Source: Deltaproteobacteria bacterium
GTDB lineage: Bacteria; Desulfobacterota; GWC2-55-46
Direction: 5' to 3'
Assembly (NCBI GenBank): GCA_015075075.1
Contig: JABTVA010000002.1
Span: 181,249-245,248, forward strand
Length of the DNA: 64,000 nt
Shown: piece after piece, positions 45,842 through 55,400 of the stretch
How the letters are laid out: the number at the start of each line of letters is the position of its first letter
How positions within the stretch are numbered: the stretch's first letter is position 1
Translations under genes and position numbers: made by a program
The notes under the pieces: generated by a model
What the model was told of the DNA's origin: nothing
What the model saw: only the letters and a program-made list of their open reading frames with translations
The model's database searches: none

Positions 45842-45936
45842 TCCCCCACCACGTGAAACGAGCTTCATAAGTCGCATCGCTCCTGCTGCCTCGGCCCGTT
45901 CACGCTCTTCTTCCTTTGTGCTGCGCTCGTCTCGTC
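45842..45936. repeat. family C repeat, copy C2
   Basis: Shares CTCCTGCTGCCTCGGCCCG and TTCACGCTCTTC with C1 at 37141-37178, with related flanks on both sides; the left inner arm is worn (CGTGAAACGAG). It lies at the left border of the AT-rich islet. Confidence 0.75.
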
Positions 45937-46015
45937 CCTAGGGGATTATCAAAGCAAAAACTTACTATAATTTAGGGCAGAATAGGCAGAAAGAAGAAAG
46001 CAACATACACAAAGG

Positions 46016-46824
46016 TTAGAATATTACACGTGAATGGCTACTTTTTGTCCCTTCTTCACTTTTTACTTCCTCATCGTTCTGTTCATTTTCCTTTGGAAAA
46101 TCATCTAAGTTAATTTCTAACAATTTTGTAAGTTTCTGAATTGATTTTTGAGTGATCGGTCCATTAGCAATTAATCGAATAGAAGTTCCCTTCCCTACAG
46201 GATACATTGCGTTACGTTCCTGCATGCTCTCTGGCCAAGGGCTTTGCTATTCGTATTCTTTATCATTTGCAATGAAGCTTCTTCTAATAAATTTTCTTCG
46301 GTATTCGATTTTTCATCAAATGGACGCTGATTATTTTCTTCTGCCACAGGCGTGTCGTAAACCTTGGCAAAATTCATGGTTCGATTAAAAATAGAAATAA
46401 AATCCCGAATGCTTTTGGGGTTAAAATCATACTTATCTTCCAATTCCCAAGCAAGCAACTCCTCCTGAGGTAAATGATCCTGATGATCAGAATAGATTTT
46501 ATGAAAAATAGAAGGCTTTAAAGCAGCTGCCCTTATTGCCAAATCACGTTCACGCGTATTGGGGTTTTTGAGTATTTTGAAAGCTAATTCAGATACGCTA
46601 ACCTTTCTTTCATCCTTCTGTCCTTTAGCTTCTATCAATCCATAATAGGTCAGCGTAGCCACTAATTGCTTTGACCCGCTGCTCTTAACTGAATAGCCCA
46701 TCGCTTCAATCGCGAGGTTTACGGGAACAGAACTACGAAGATATTTATTATATAGTTTTTGAACAAGCTCAGTCGCTTTATCAATTGATATCGTGGGAAA
46801 ATTTGGGCTCCGTTTCCGTGCCAT
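46016..46824 (-). CDS. uncharacterised winged-helix-type protein, one frameshift
   Basis: About 269 residues when the break near 46230 is repaired (…NSKALGQ, then SMQERNAMYPVGKGTSIRLIA). The N-terminal part (SIDKATELVQKLYNKYLRSSVPVNLAIEAMGYSVKSSG start) with LVATLTYYGLIEAKG and RKVSVSELAFKIL reads like tandem winged helices. The end has a basic-acidic tail. I have the impression of a widespread uncharacterised family of mobile or accessory regions, but cannot name it. Codon use is AT-rich, unlike neighbours, which points to transfer. A structured RNA leader with its own promoter lies just upstream on the same strand. Confidence 0.65.
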
Positions 46825-46891
46825 TTTGTCCTCCAGAGTCTTAGATAGATGTTCTTAATGATTTTTCATGCCTTATCTGCTAATATCATAT

Positions 46892-47098
46892 TGGAGCGCC
46901 GGGGAGTCGAACCCCGCCCGTTTGGTTTGATAGGCCGACGAGGGAACCTTCCGCGCCCCATTATCGCCACGGCCTTAGGTCTGCACCTTGTCAGAGGAGA
47001 ACAGACCTAAGGCCTTCCTATTTTGCGCCTCTTTCTAGCGGCGATACTGACTAGAAAGGGCTAAAACTCTTCTGATCATTTCAGCCTCCCATCGAGTA
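46892..47098 (-). ncRNA. candidate structured RNA or leader with tRNA-like 3' end
   Basis: Minus strand. From a strong promoter (47133-47105) a transcript of about 207 nt would contain: a 14-codon ORF with good ribosome site; hairpin CTTTCTAG/CTAGAAAG overlapping the ORF end; TATCGCC (47041 region), which can pair with GGCGATA near 46965; a 13-bp perfect hairpin GGCCTTAGGTCTG/CAGACCTAAGGCC (47013-46971); and a 3' part resembling a tRNA end: T arm CGGGG-TTCGACT-CCCCG and acceptor strands GGGGCGC/GCGCTCC plus A. No D arm or anticodon arm fits. I cannot assign it to a known family. It may regulate the winged-helix gene or be an independent RNA. Confidence 0.5.
47035..47079 (-). CDS. 14-codon leader ORF
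   Basis: ATG at 47079 with GGGAGG 5 bp upstream, reading MIRRVLALSSQYRR and a TAG at 47037-47035. Basic, with Arg at both ends. The hairpin that follows overlaps its end, as in attenuation leaders. Could also be the remains of a longer gene. Confidence 0.4.
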   Translation of the reverse strand: MIRRVLALSSQYRR

Positions 47099-47104
47099 CA
47101 AGGT

Positions 47105-47133
47105 ATATTATCCAGCATTCATGTGTTTGTCAA
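47105..47133 (-). promoter_or_regulatory. strong sigma70 promoter for the structured RNA
   Basis: Minus strand TTGACA (47133-47128), exactly 17 bp, TAATAT (47110-47105); transcript start expected near 47098. Confidence 0.75.
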
Positions 47134-47460
47134 TGGAAAATAGGTAATAGCGTGGATTTAGGTCGGGCCATATCTTGATATCTCATAACTATTTAGAATT
47201 TCACGAAGTTTTTAATAGGTAAGAGATAGCCATTTTTCACATCGATACCTAAAGCAGCGGGACTAGAGGATTGTATTGCTTTAACGCGGGGATTATTTTT
47301 TAAAATAGAAAGCAAATAAGGCGATAGCAAATACAAAAATTCAAAGCCGAAATTAAAATAGAACTACAATAGGCGCATGTAAAAATCAAACATTAAGAAA
47401 GGATACTTTAATAGTAGTAAGAGGTAAATAGAATCTGATTTGTGCGATACGAGGTTAGAC
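47134..47460. other. AT-rich gap, no gene seen
   Basis: About 330 bp, strongly AT-rich (especially 47210-47450), with stop codons in all frames. It is the right half of the islet that begins near 45.95 kb. The transition back to GC-rich sequence is abrupt at about 47460. Confidence 0.5.
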
Positions 47461-48321
47461 TTAGGCTGGCTCTAGTCGGGCGGCGGCTCTGTGACTAAGA
47501 GAATATTTTATCTTTTCTATCGTCTCGTGATCCGGCTTGAAGGGGAGGTCGATTTGAGGCGCGGGCATATTTATCCGGTAGTCGCGTTCGAAGGGGGTTG
47601 AGGAGACCTTGAGGTTATTCGCGGTGACCATGAGCGGCTCGAGGTTCACTACGTCCTGTATGTTGTATGCCAGGAGCGTTTCGAGCGCCTTGGGGTTTTT
47701 GTTCCTTCTGTAATCTTTCCAGAGGAGGACCGCGAAGTAGCCGTCAACCCCGTCAAGCCCGCCCCGGTCGATGCCTATGAGCTTTTCGCAGCCCTTGAGC
47801 CCTCCCTTGAATCCCAGGTCGCGGAGCACGAACCGCAGGTCAATATGCGCATGCGGGAGGCGTAAATTCATGCTGCTTTCGATAAATGGTATGTCAAAGC
47901 ACCTGCCGTTGTACGTTACGAGGAGCTTGTACCCGAATATGTCCTTTTTGAACTCATCGAGGTTCTCGCCACGGATGTAATAGCGCACCCTCCTTCCGTC
48001 GTAGAGGGAGATCGCGGTTATGTAGCCGTGACTGCCCACATAGCCGTTTGTCTCGATATCTATATAGGCTATGTCATCCCTGAAATCCGAGAATATCCTC
48101 CATGACTCCTTGGGAGGGATGAGCTTTCCGAAAAAGGCAGGGTCGCCTTCCTCAAGCTTCAGGCGGGATTGGTCCAGGACGGACCGGAAGGCGCCTTCGG
48201 CGGTCCTCCGGAGCTTGAAATCCCCGAGCGGGGAGTCCCAGTCCACGATGCCGTTCTCCCAGAGCCTCCGCTCGGTCTTAAGCCCCACGCCCGGGATATG
48301 GCAGAAGGTATTCTTGAGCAT
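47461..48321 (-). CDS. YprB-like ribonuclease H-fold exonuclease
   Basis: 286 residues. An N-terminal helix-hairpin-like segment (FCHIPGVGLKTERRLWENG) precedes a DEDD-type 3'-5' exonuclease fold: YIDIETNG (D-x-E), LLVTYNGRCFDIPFIES, HIDLRFVLRDLG and YNIQDVVNLEPL (final Asp). This pattern belongs to the YprB/RNase_H_2 family. Start 48321 is chosen because the upstream extension (to 48414) is unlike the family. Substrate unknown. Confidence 0.85.
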   Translation of the reverse strand: MLKNTFCHIPGVGLKTERRLWENGIVDWDSPLGDFKLRRTAEGAFRSVLDQSRLKLEEGDPAFFGKLIPPKESWRIFSDFRDDIAYIDIETNGYVGSHGYITAISLYDGRRVRYYIRGENLDEFKKDIFGYKLLVTYNGRCFDIPFIESSMNLRLPHAHIDLRFVLRDLGFKGGLKGCEKLIGIDRGGLDGVDGYFAVLLWKDYRRNKNPKALETLLAYNIQDVVNLEPLMVTANNLKVSSTPFERDYRINMPAPQIDLPFKPDHETIEKIKYSLSHRAAARLEPA

Positions 48322-48439
48322 CAGGCGTATTCTATCATGGAAGGGTTTACGGTAAAAACGAAAAGGGCGTATATAATTAAAAAATCCGGCGGCCACGGGC
48401 CGGCCCCGGAGCATTGCCGTCTGAGGAGGGGGGCGCGTA

Positions 48440-49336
48440 ATGATAATACTTGTACACGGCGGAGCTGGCGCAAAGAGGCCTCTTAAGAAGGCCCTTCAAG
48501 GGATGGGCGAGGCGCTCAAAACCGGATATGCAGCGCTTGAGCGCGGGGGGAGTTCTCTCGACGCCGTAGCCGATGCCATATGGCTGATGGAAAACACTGG
48601 TCTCTTTAACGCAGGGGATGGCTCAAACCTCCAGCTCGACGGAGTAAGGCGGCTTGACGCGGCGCTCATGGAAGGCGAAAGTCTCAGGGCAGGCGCGGTC
48701 ATCGGCCTCGAGGGCTTCAGGAACCCGATAAGGGCCGCAAGGGAGGCGATGGGTCTACCGAATAATATTTTTACGAATATAGGGGCAACGCAGTTAGCCA
48801 AAAAGGCGGGACTTCCGCGCCTCGGCCCGCCTTCCGCGAAAGTCCTTGAACGGCTCGAGAGGGCGCGGCATACCGGGCCGGGCAGGCTCTACGAAACTTA
48901 TTTCTCGACGGTCGGCGCAATCGCGATGGACGGGAAAGGGAAGCTCGCGGCAGGCTCCTCCACCGGAGGGGTCTTTGCCATGCTCCCCGGCAGGGTGGGG
49001 GACACTCCGCTCATAGGCTCCGGCGTCTACGCGGATAATCGGCTCGGCGCGGTCTCGTGCACCGGAAGGGGCGAGGAGATACTGAGGCTTTGCCTTGCCA
49101 AGGAGGTCTCCATGCTCATGGGCGGATGGGCCGCGCCAGAGGCTGCCAGGGCTGCGTTAAAAAGGCTTGTCGGCCTGGGCTTCCAGGCAGGGTTCCTGGC
49201 CCTTGATAGAAGCGGGGGCTACGCGATTGCGCATACGACCGCTTATATGGCGGCCGGCGTCGCAGGCCCGGAAGGTGTCTTCATAGGAACAAGCTTCGAG
49301 AAGGCCGGTCAGCGGGCCGACTCGACCATCAGATAG
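48440..49336 (+). CDS. isoaspartyl peptidase / type 2 L-asparaginase (Ntn hydrolase)
   Basis: 298 residues. VHGGAGAKR at the start and NAGDGSNLQLDG are typical; autocleavage is expected before the Thr of STVGAIAMDGKGKLAAGSSTGG (start residues), giving alpha and beta chains. GSGVYADNRLGAVSCTGRGEEILR binds substrate. Hydrolyses isoaspartyl dipeptides or asparagine. Upstream 1 gene diverges. Its end overlaps the convergent cupin gene by 28 bp. Confidence 0.92.
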   Translation: MIILVHGGAGAKRPLKKALQGMGEALKTGYAALERGGSSLDAVADAIWLMENTGLFNAGDGSNLQLDGVRRLDAALMEGESLRAGAVIGLEGFRNPIRAAREAMGLPNNIFTNIGATQLAKKAGLPRLGPPSAKVLERLERARHTGPGRLYETYFSTVGAIAMDGKGKLAAGSSTGGVFAMLPGRVGDTPLIGSGVYADNRLGAVSCTGRGEEILRLCLAKEVSMLMGGWAAPEAARAALKRLVGLGFQAGFLALDRSGGYAIAHTTAYMAAGVAGPEGVFIGTSFEKAGQRADSTIR

Positions 49337-49644
49337 ACCATCTCGGATTCGGCGCTTACCTCCACTATGGCGTGCTCCTCTCCGGGCTCTACCACAAGGA
49401 GGTGCCCCCTTCTTAAAAGGACGGGCACGCCCATGACGCTAAAGGTAATAGCGCCCCTTACGCAATAGAAGATCTCGGATGAGCCCTCGTGCGCGTGGGC
49501 CGAGGCGGTCGCACCCTGCTCAAGCACGATTTGGCTTATCTTCTTAACACAGGAGACCGGTTCATCGAGGAGGACCCTCTTTTTAAGCTCCGGGTCGTGT
49601 GATACGGGCCTTTCAGGCGCGCCTTCGAGAGAATAGTGCCTCAT
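49309..49644 (-). CDS. small cupin-domain protein
   Basis: 111 residues with a single cupin barrel: HAHEGSSEIFYCVRGAITF (metal motif H-x-H-x3-E-region) and EPGEEHAIVEV (second His). Metal-binding residues His, His, Glu and His all appear present. Its ATG overlaps the stop of the RCC1 gene (ATGA), so the two are translationally coupled. Substrate unknown. Confidence 0.85.
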   Translation of the reverse strand: MRHYSLEGAPERPVSHDPELKKRVLLDEPVSCVKKISQIVLEQGATASAHAHEGSSEIFYCVRGAITFSVMGVPVLLRRGHLLVVEPGEEHAIVEVSAESEMVYLMVESAR

Positions 49645-50822
49645 TCAATGACCAGGACCGGCACCGGCGAGGAGAAATCTGTCCCGTCCCCGAGCTGGCC
49701 TGAAGTATTCCTCCCCCAGCAGGCGACTCTTACGTCGTCCAGGCCAGCGCAGGAATGGAAAAAGCCCGCGGTTACGGAAACGGCCGTCGTAATCCCGGCC
49801 GCCGGAACCGGGTTTATGGTGGTGGTCAACGGAGCGCCGGCCCCAGGGGGCACGAACCCCGCGAAGCTCCCGTTTCCGAGCTGCCCGTCGGCGTTCTCAC
49901 CCCAGCAGAAGACCCTTTTATTCGAGAGCGCGGCGCATGAATGCGACAGACCCGCGGCAATGGAGACTGCCTCGGAGACGCCAGGCGAAACCGGCGTGCT
50001 GGAGGAGATAAGGTTCGGGGCAAGCCAGAACGAGCCGAGCTGCCCCGAGGAATTATCCCCCCAGCACCTGATCGACTCGTCTCCGATAAGGGCGCAGGTG
50101 TGGTTCTCACCGGCGCTCAATGAGACGGCATTCGAGAGTCCGGTGACCTCCACGGGGGAGAGCGAGCCGGAGCCGGTCGGTATGCCAGCGTTGCCGAGCT
50201 GGTCAAAAAGGCTCGAACCCCAGCACCGGACCCCGCCGCCTGAAACGAGGGCGCAGGTATGGGTGCCGCCCGCTGAAACGGCCGTTGCACCCGTGAGGCC
50301 GGTGACCGCGACCGGGGGAGCCGAGTGCGCGAAGGTGCCGTTCCCGAGCTGCCCGAATTCGTTATTCCCCCAGCACGCGATTGTGCCGTCGGAGAGGACC
50401 GCGCAGGTATGCGAGTTTCCGGCGGAAATTGAAGCCGCCCCAATAAGGCCGGACACCTCCATTGGAGTGGTCGAGCTCGCAACCGTTTCATTGCCGAGCT
50501 GGCCGAACGCGTTTCTTCCCCAGCACCGGACAGTGCCGTCCGGAAGGAGGGCGCAGGTGTGCGCCCTTCCCGAAGAGACTTCGACAGGGCCGGAGAGGCC
50601 CTCTACAGCGACCGGGAAGGGGGAATCGAGCCGACCCCCATTTCCGAGCTGGCCGTCTGAATTTTCACCCCAGCATACTGCCGAATCGCCCGAGACGGCG
50701 CATGTATGAAAGCCCCCGGCAGAAATCAGCGTTGCCCTGAGCTCAGCGCCCTCATCCCCGTTACCGCAGCCCCAGAGTGATGGGAGGAGAAAAAAGATAA
50801 GTAAAAACGGCAGGATCCTCAA
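49641..50822 (-). CDS. RCC1-repeat lipoprotein
   Basis: 393 residues: signal peptide with lipobox (LLPSLWGC, Cys about residue 19), then seven or so RCC1-type blades, each with HTCA(V/L) and (V/R)CWG-N--GQLGNG. Each repeat carries a Cys pair (HTC and CWG). Predicted outer-membrane or periplasmic seven-bladed propeller; ligand unknown. The repeats make long shadow frames on the opposite strand, which I disregard. Coupled with the cupin gene. Confidence 0.9.
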   Translation of the reverse strand: MRILPFLLIFFLLPSLWGCGNGDEGAELRATLISAGGFHTCAVSGDSAVCWGENSDGQLGNGGRLDSPFPVAVEGLSGPVEVSSGRAHTCALLPDGTVRCWGRNAFGQLGNETVASSTTPMEVSGLIGAASISAGNSHTCAVLSDGTIACWGNNEFGQLGNGTFAHSAPPVAVTGLTGATAVSAGGTHTCALVSGGGVRCWGSSLFDQLGNAGIPTGSGSLSPVEVTGLSNAVSLSAGENHTCALIGDESIRCWGDNSSGQLGSFWLAPNLISSSTPVSPGVSEAVSIAAGLSHSCAALSNKRVFCWGENADGQLGNGSFAGFVPPGAGAPLTTTINPVPAAGITTAVSVTAGFFHSCAGLDDVRVACWGRNTSGQLGDGTDFSSPVPVLVIE

Positions 50823-50978
50823 TATTTTGACTCCTGGTGCGCTCGTTTCCCGGCCAGTTTAAGTATTCCGCAAAAAAGGGGCGTGTCAAGGGCCTGACCC
50901 GGGAAGGGCCCGGATGCTTGTAATTGACCCGAAGGCCGTTTTCTGCTATTTTAATCTGAGTTTCCAGCAGGGGTATTC

Positions 50979-52385
50979 ATGGGCAAGGGAAGGATTCTCG
51001 TAATCGATGATGACGCGTTCTTCAGGGTCCTTTGCTCTGATATGCTGACGGGCGGAGGTTACTCCGTAAAGGTAGCGTCCTCAGGAAAAGAGGCCCTGGC
51101 CGTCATGGAGGACGAAGGCTTCGACATCGTCATGACCGACCTCGTCATGCCGGACCTGGGCGGCATGGAGGTGCTGGAAAGAGTAAAGCAGAAAAACACG
51201 CTCACCGACGTTATCCTCGTAACCGGCCACGGCTCGATAGAGTCGGCCATAGCGGCCCTGAGGAGCGGCGCCTTCGACTACATAATGAAGCCGCTCAATG
51301 AGGCTGAGCTCCTCCATACGATCGGGAGCTGCATGGAGAAGCGCAAGCTCCTCGAAGAGAACCAGGAGATGCGCCAGTCGCTCAGGCTCTTCGAGGTGAG
51401 CCGGGCCATAACCACCACCCTCGACATATCCAGGCTCTACGAGCTCACCCTCGACGCGCTCCTCCAGACCGTCCCGGCGGACTCGGGCATCGCCACCTTC
51501 CATGAACACGACCTTAGGACCCTCGCCGTCAAGGCGTCAAGGCACATAGACCCGGAGCAGGCCGAACTGCTCGCAGGGCTCTTCAAGACCGTATTCGAAA
51601 GGGATTGCGAGGCCAGGCCCGAGATACGGGTTTTTCCGATGAGAGAGTTGGGTTTCGCGGAGAACGGGCCGCTCAAGGGCTTCGAGTCCTTCATCGCCGC
51701 GCCGCTCGTCAGGGGGCAGAAGGCGATAGGCTACTTCATCCTCCTCTCACGCAAGCGGAAAGAGGAATACTCCGAAAAGGACCTGATGAACGCCTCGTTC
51801 ATAGCGGAGCACGCCTCAACAGCTTATGAGAACGCGGAGAAGTACGCGGACGCCAAGGAGATGGCCTTCATAGACAGCCTCACGAACCTCTATAACGCCA
51901 AGTACCTTGACCTCGTCCTCGACAAGGAAATAAAGAGGGCGGACAGGCTCAGGATGCCCGTTACCGTCCTCTTCCTCGACCTCGACAACTTCAAGAACGT
52001 AAACGACTCCAACGACCACCTCGTCGGCTCAAGGGTTCTCGTGGAGCTCGGGCACCTGCTTCTTAAGTGCGTGAGGGAAGTGGACACGGTAATCAGGTAC
52101 GGAGGCGACGAGTTCGTGATAATTCTGGCCGACGCGGACCACAGGGCCGCGATGCAGGTCGCGAACAGGATACGGGCGACCATAGAAAGGCACGAGTTCG
52201 TGCAGGCCGAAGAGAAGCTTGTCCTCAAGATAACCGCCTCGATCGGGGTCGCGACCTACCCCACCCACACTCGGAACATGCGCGAGCTCCTGAAGACCGC
52301 TGATAAGGCCATGTACAAGGCCAAGGACCTCTCCAGGAACACGGTCTTCCTCGCGCCAATTCCGGAAATCGCTGTCCCCAAATAG
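50979..52385 (+). CDS. response regulator diguanylate cyclase (REC-GAF-GGDEF)
   Basis: 468 residues: receiver domain (LVIDDDAFFRVL, phospho-Asp in MTDLVMPDLGG, Lys in IMKPLNEAEL), a short coiled coil, GAF domain (about 150-290), then GGDEF with REVDTVIRYGGDEFVIIL, which includes the RxxD I-site five residues before GGDEF, implying product inhibition. No histidine kinase adjoins, so it is an orphan regulator. Start ATG 50979, with CAGCAGGGGT before it, a weak ribosome site. Confidence 0.93.
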   Translation: MGKGRILVIDDDAFFRVLCSDMLTGGGYSVKVASSGKEALAVMEDEGFDIVMTDLVMPDLGGMEVLERVKQKNTLTDVILVTGHGSIESAIAALRSGAFDYIMKPLNEAELLHTIGSCMEKRKLLEENQEMRQSLRLFEVSRAITTTLDISRLYELTLDALLQTVPADSGIATFHEHDLRTLAVKASRHIDPEQAELLAGLFKTVFERDCEARPEIRVFPMRELGFAENGPLKGFESFIAAPLVRGQKAIGYFILLSRKRKEEYSEKDLMNASFIAEHASTAYENAEKYADAKEMAFIDSLTNLYNAKYLDLVLDKEIKRADRLRMPVTVLFLDLDNFKNVNDSNDHLVGSRVLVELGHLLLKCVREVDTVIRYGGDEFVIILADADHRAAMQVANRIRATIERHEFVQAEEKLVLKITASIGVATYPTHTRNMRELLKTADKAMYKAKDLSRNTVFLAPIPEIAVPK

Positions 52386-52413
52386 GGACGAAACCCGTCT
52401 TGAAAGACAGACC

Positions 52414-55400
52414 CTAAAGGAAGCTCCCGCCTGCCCTGGCAAGCTCTGCCGCCAGCCCCCGTATCCTCTTCATGTCGGTTTTCCCGGTCGCGGTGACCGG
52501 AAGCTCCTCTATGAAAAAGAAGCTGTCGCGCTTGGGGAGCCATAGCCGCGGCAGGTCCGTCCCGGCCAGCGCCCTCCACGCCTCTTCCGGGGCCGTCTCC
52601 TTTTTCGTATAAAGGGCCACGAGCCGTTCCCCCCGCGCGCTGTCCGGCACAGCCGTTACGACGCAGTCCGAGGAGAGGGCGTTTGCCAGGGCCTCCTCTA
52701 TCTTTATGTGCGGTATCATCTCGCCGCCTATCTTGCTGAACCTGGCGAGCCTGTCGAGTATGGTGATGAACCCGTCCTCCCCAATAGACGCTATGTCCCC
52801 GGTGACGTACCACCCGTTCCTTAAGACGCGCGAGGTGGCTTCGGGGTCGCCGAGATAGCCGAGCATGAGGTTCGGCCCCTTTACGAGGAGCATCCCTTCG
52901 CTCCCGGGCGGGAGCTCCATGCCGGTTTCAGGGTCGACCACCCTGGCCGAGACCCCGGGTATGGGGTGGCCTACGGTGCCGGGACGCGAGCCCCTCTGGC
53001 GCACCCCGCCGTGCTCGATATCCGGGATGTTGACCGAGACGACGGGCGACATCTCGGTTGCGCCGTAGCCCTCGAGGAGGTCGATGCCGAACCTTGATCT
53101 GAACTCCGCGGCTACCTGGGGCTTAAGCTTCTCCGCGCCGGCCACGGCGTACCTCAATGCGGCGAAATCCCCGGGCTCGCACTTCTTTACGTAATGGGAG
53201 AAGAAGGTGGGCGCGCCCATTATCATGGTCGCATGGTATTTCCGCGCAAGCTCGCCTATGCCCCTCGCGTCCATGGGGTTGGTATGGTATACCGCGCGGA
53301 AGCCCGAAAGGAGCGGGAACCAGATGGTGGCCGTGTAGCCGAATGAATGAAAGAAGGGGAGCGTGCCCATAATGGTGTCCCTGTGTGAGTGGACGAATAT
53401 CTGCTGGAGCCCCTCGACGTTGGAGATGATGTTGTGGTGCGAGAGCATCACGCCCTTCGGTATGCCCGTAGAGCCGCTCGTGAATATGATGGTCGCAAGG
53501 CCCCTGGGGTCTTTATTCACGCAGTAGAGGGCCGAGATGAGGCGGGCCGGGAAAAGCAGGGCCGCAGCCATGCCGAAAAGGCGCCCGGCACCTGAGGCCT
53601 TTGCCATCACGTCTTCGAGGAATAGCATCCTGCCGTCCCTCTCGATGCCGGCCTTTTCGATAAAGGCCCTTGAGGTGATTATCTCGCTCGCGCCGCTTTG
53701 CAAGACGGCGGACCCGACGGCCTCCCGGCTTGCGGTGAAGTTGAGGTTGACCGGGACCTTGCCGGCCATGAGGAGCGCGATGTTGGCGAGCGCCCCGGCA
53801 ACGCTCGAAGGCAAAAGCAGGCAGACCTTCTCTCCCTTGAGGTTCGAGGCCGCCCACTTCGAGAGCATGATGCTCCCGGCAAGCGCGCGCGCCCAGGAGA
53901 GCTTCTTTCCGGTAGAGTCGGCCATGCAGAACGAGAAGAGGCGCGAGCGGGCCTCCCTTATGAAACCCAGATGCAAGAGGTCGTCCTGAGAGCGCCTGTG
54001 GTCATGGGCAGCGCTCCCGAGCTCCATTACGGCCTGCCTCACCTCCAGGGCCGTTGCGCCGCGGAGGGGTTTGCCGAAGGAGACCGTGACCGGGTATGGG
54101 AAATGCGTGGGGAACTTCCAGAAGAACTTCATGCCCTTGAAGCTGAAGACCGAGCCCCAGACCCGGTCGAGGTGGACCGGTATCACCGGTACGTCGAGGC
54201 CGTCTATTATCCTCTCGAAGCCCTTCTTGAAGGGCAGGAGGTTCCCGGTCCGCGTTATCGCGCCCTCGGCGAATATGCAGACCATGTGCCCGGCCTTGAT
54301 CTCATCCCTTGCCCGGGAGATGGACTGGAGCACCTCTTTCCTGTTGCCGTCGGCTATGGGCAGCGCCTTCATGAGGCGCAAAAGCCACTGGATGGGCTTT
54401 ATGTTGTAGAAGTATTCGTATATGAGGAACCTTATGAACCTCTGCACGCACGCCCCGACAAGGAAGGCGTCGACGAACGACATGTGGTTGGATACGAGGA
54501 GCGCCGGGCCCGTAAGCGGCACGTTCTCCTGGCCGACCACCTTTATCTTGTAGAGGGTATGGGTGAGCATCCAGAGTATGAAGCGCGTGAGGAAGTCCGG
54601 GAAGGCCTTCAATATGAATACGGTCGAGAGGAGCGTCACCACGCCGAAGGCGAGAATGATCTTATCAGCCGCAAGGCCCAGCGTCTCCGTCATTACCCAG
54701 AGCACGCCCGAGGCCGCGAGAATGCCGCAGGTGTTGAAGAAGTTGTTGGTCGCTATTATGCGGCCCTTTTCTACCGCCGCGCTCTTCTGCTGGAGGAGCG
54801 CGTTAAGCGGCACTATAAAGAGGCCGCCGGAGAAGCCGAGCATTAGCATGGCCGCCCCGGTCCGCGGGTACGAGTCCGGCGAGAAGGCGAGTAGGAGAGA
54901 GAATATCCCCATGCCGATCCAGCCGAGCGGCACGAGCCCCGGCTCCACTTTGTCGCCGGAAAGCCTCCCGGCGATTATGCTCCCCAGCCCTATGCCCACG
55001 GCAAGAAAGACTATCAGTATCCCGACCCATAGGTCGGTAAGGCCCATTACCTCCTTTCCGAGGAGTATTATGACCATCTGGAGGAGCGAGCCCAAAAACC
55101 AGAAATACGTAATGCCGCCGACTGTAAATAGGAGGAGCCTGTTCTTAAGGAGGCTCCTGGAGCCTTTTCCTATCTCGGAGAAGGGGTTCCACTTGAAGCG
55201 CTTCACGGCGCCGGAATCCGGGACGACCGGCACCCCGAAGCTCATGAGCATGCCTACGAGCGCCGTTACCACGAGGACGAGCCCCACGACCGTGAGTTTG
55301 TCGCTCCAGGCCGAATACATTATGGTGCCGAGCGAGGTGCCGAGTATTATGGCCAGGAACGTGGACATCTCCAGCAGGCCGTTTGCGCGGGACAAGTCCC

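Noticed and set aside
45851..45861. CACGTGAAACG as another parS site
   Set aside because: The left half of the palindrome does not match (CCCACC in place of TGTTT/TGTTC), and it is part of repeat C2.
46892..46958. An ordinary tRNA gene at the 3' end of the structured RNA
   Set aside because: The T arm and an acceptor pairing are present, but the 36 nt between them form no D arm or anticodon arm, and the total of 68 nt is too short.
46936..46962. T-box riboswitch on the plus strand (AGGGAACCTTCCGCG resembles the T-box core)
   Set aside because: The core lacks the UGGN bulge, no terminator follows, and no suitable gene lies downstream on that strand.
46892..47098. tmRNA (ssrA)
   Set aside because: No typical 5' GGGGxxG...TTCGAC end, no Ala-rich tag frame ending in ALAA, and length far below the usual 350 nt.
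49636..50709. 357-codon open frame opposite the RCC1 gene, with regular repeats
   Set aside because: The repeats merely mirror the RCC1 blades read in the wrong strand.
53698..54846. 382-codon open frame opposite the lipid-recycling fusion gene
   Set aside because: Shadow of the coding strand; low-complexity charged product without motifs.
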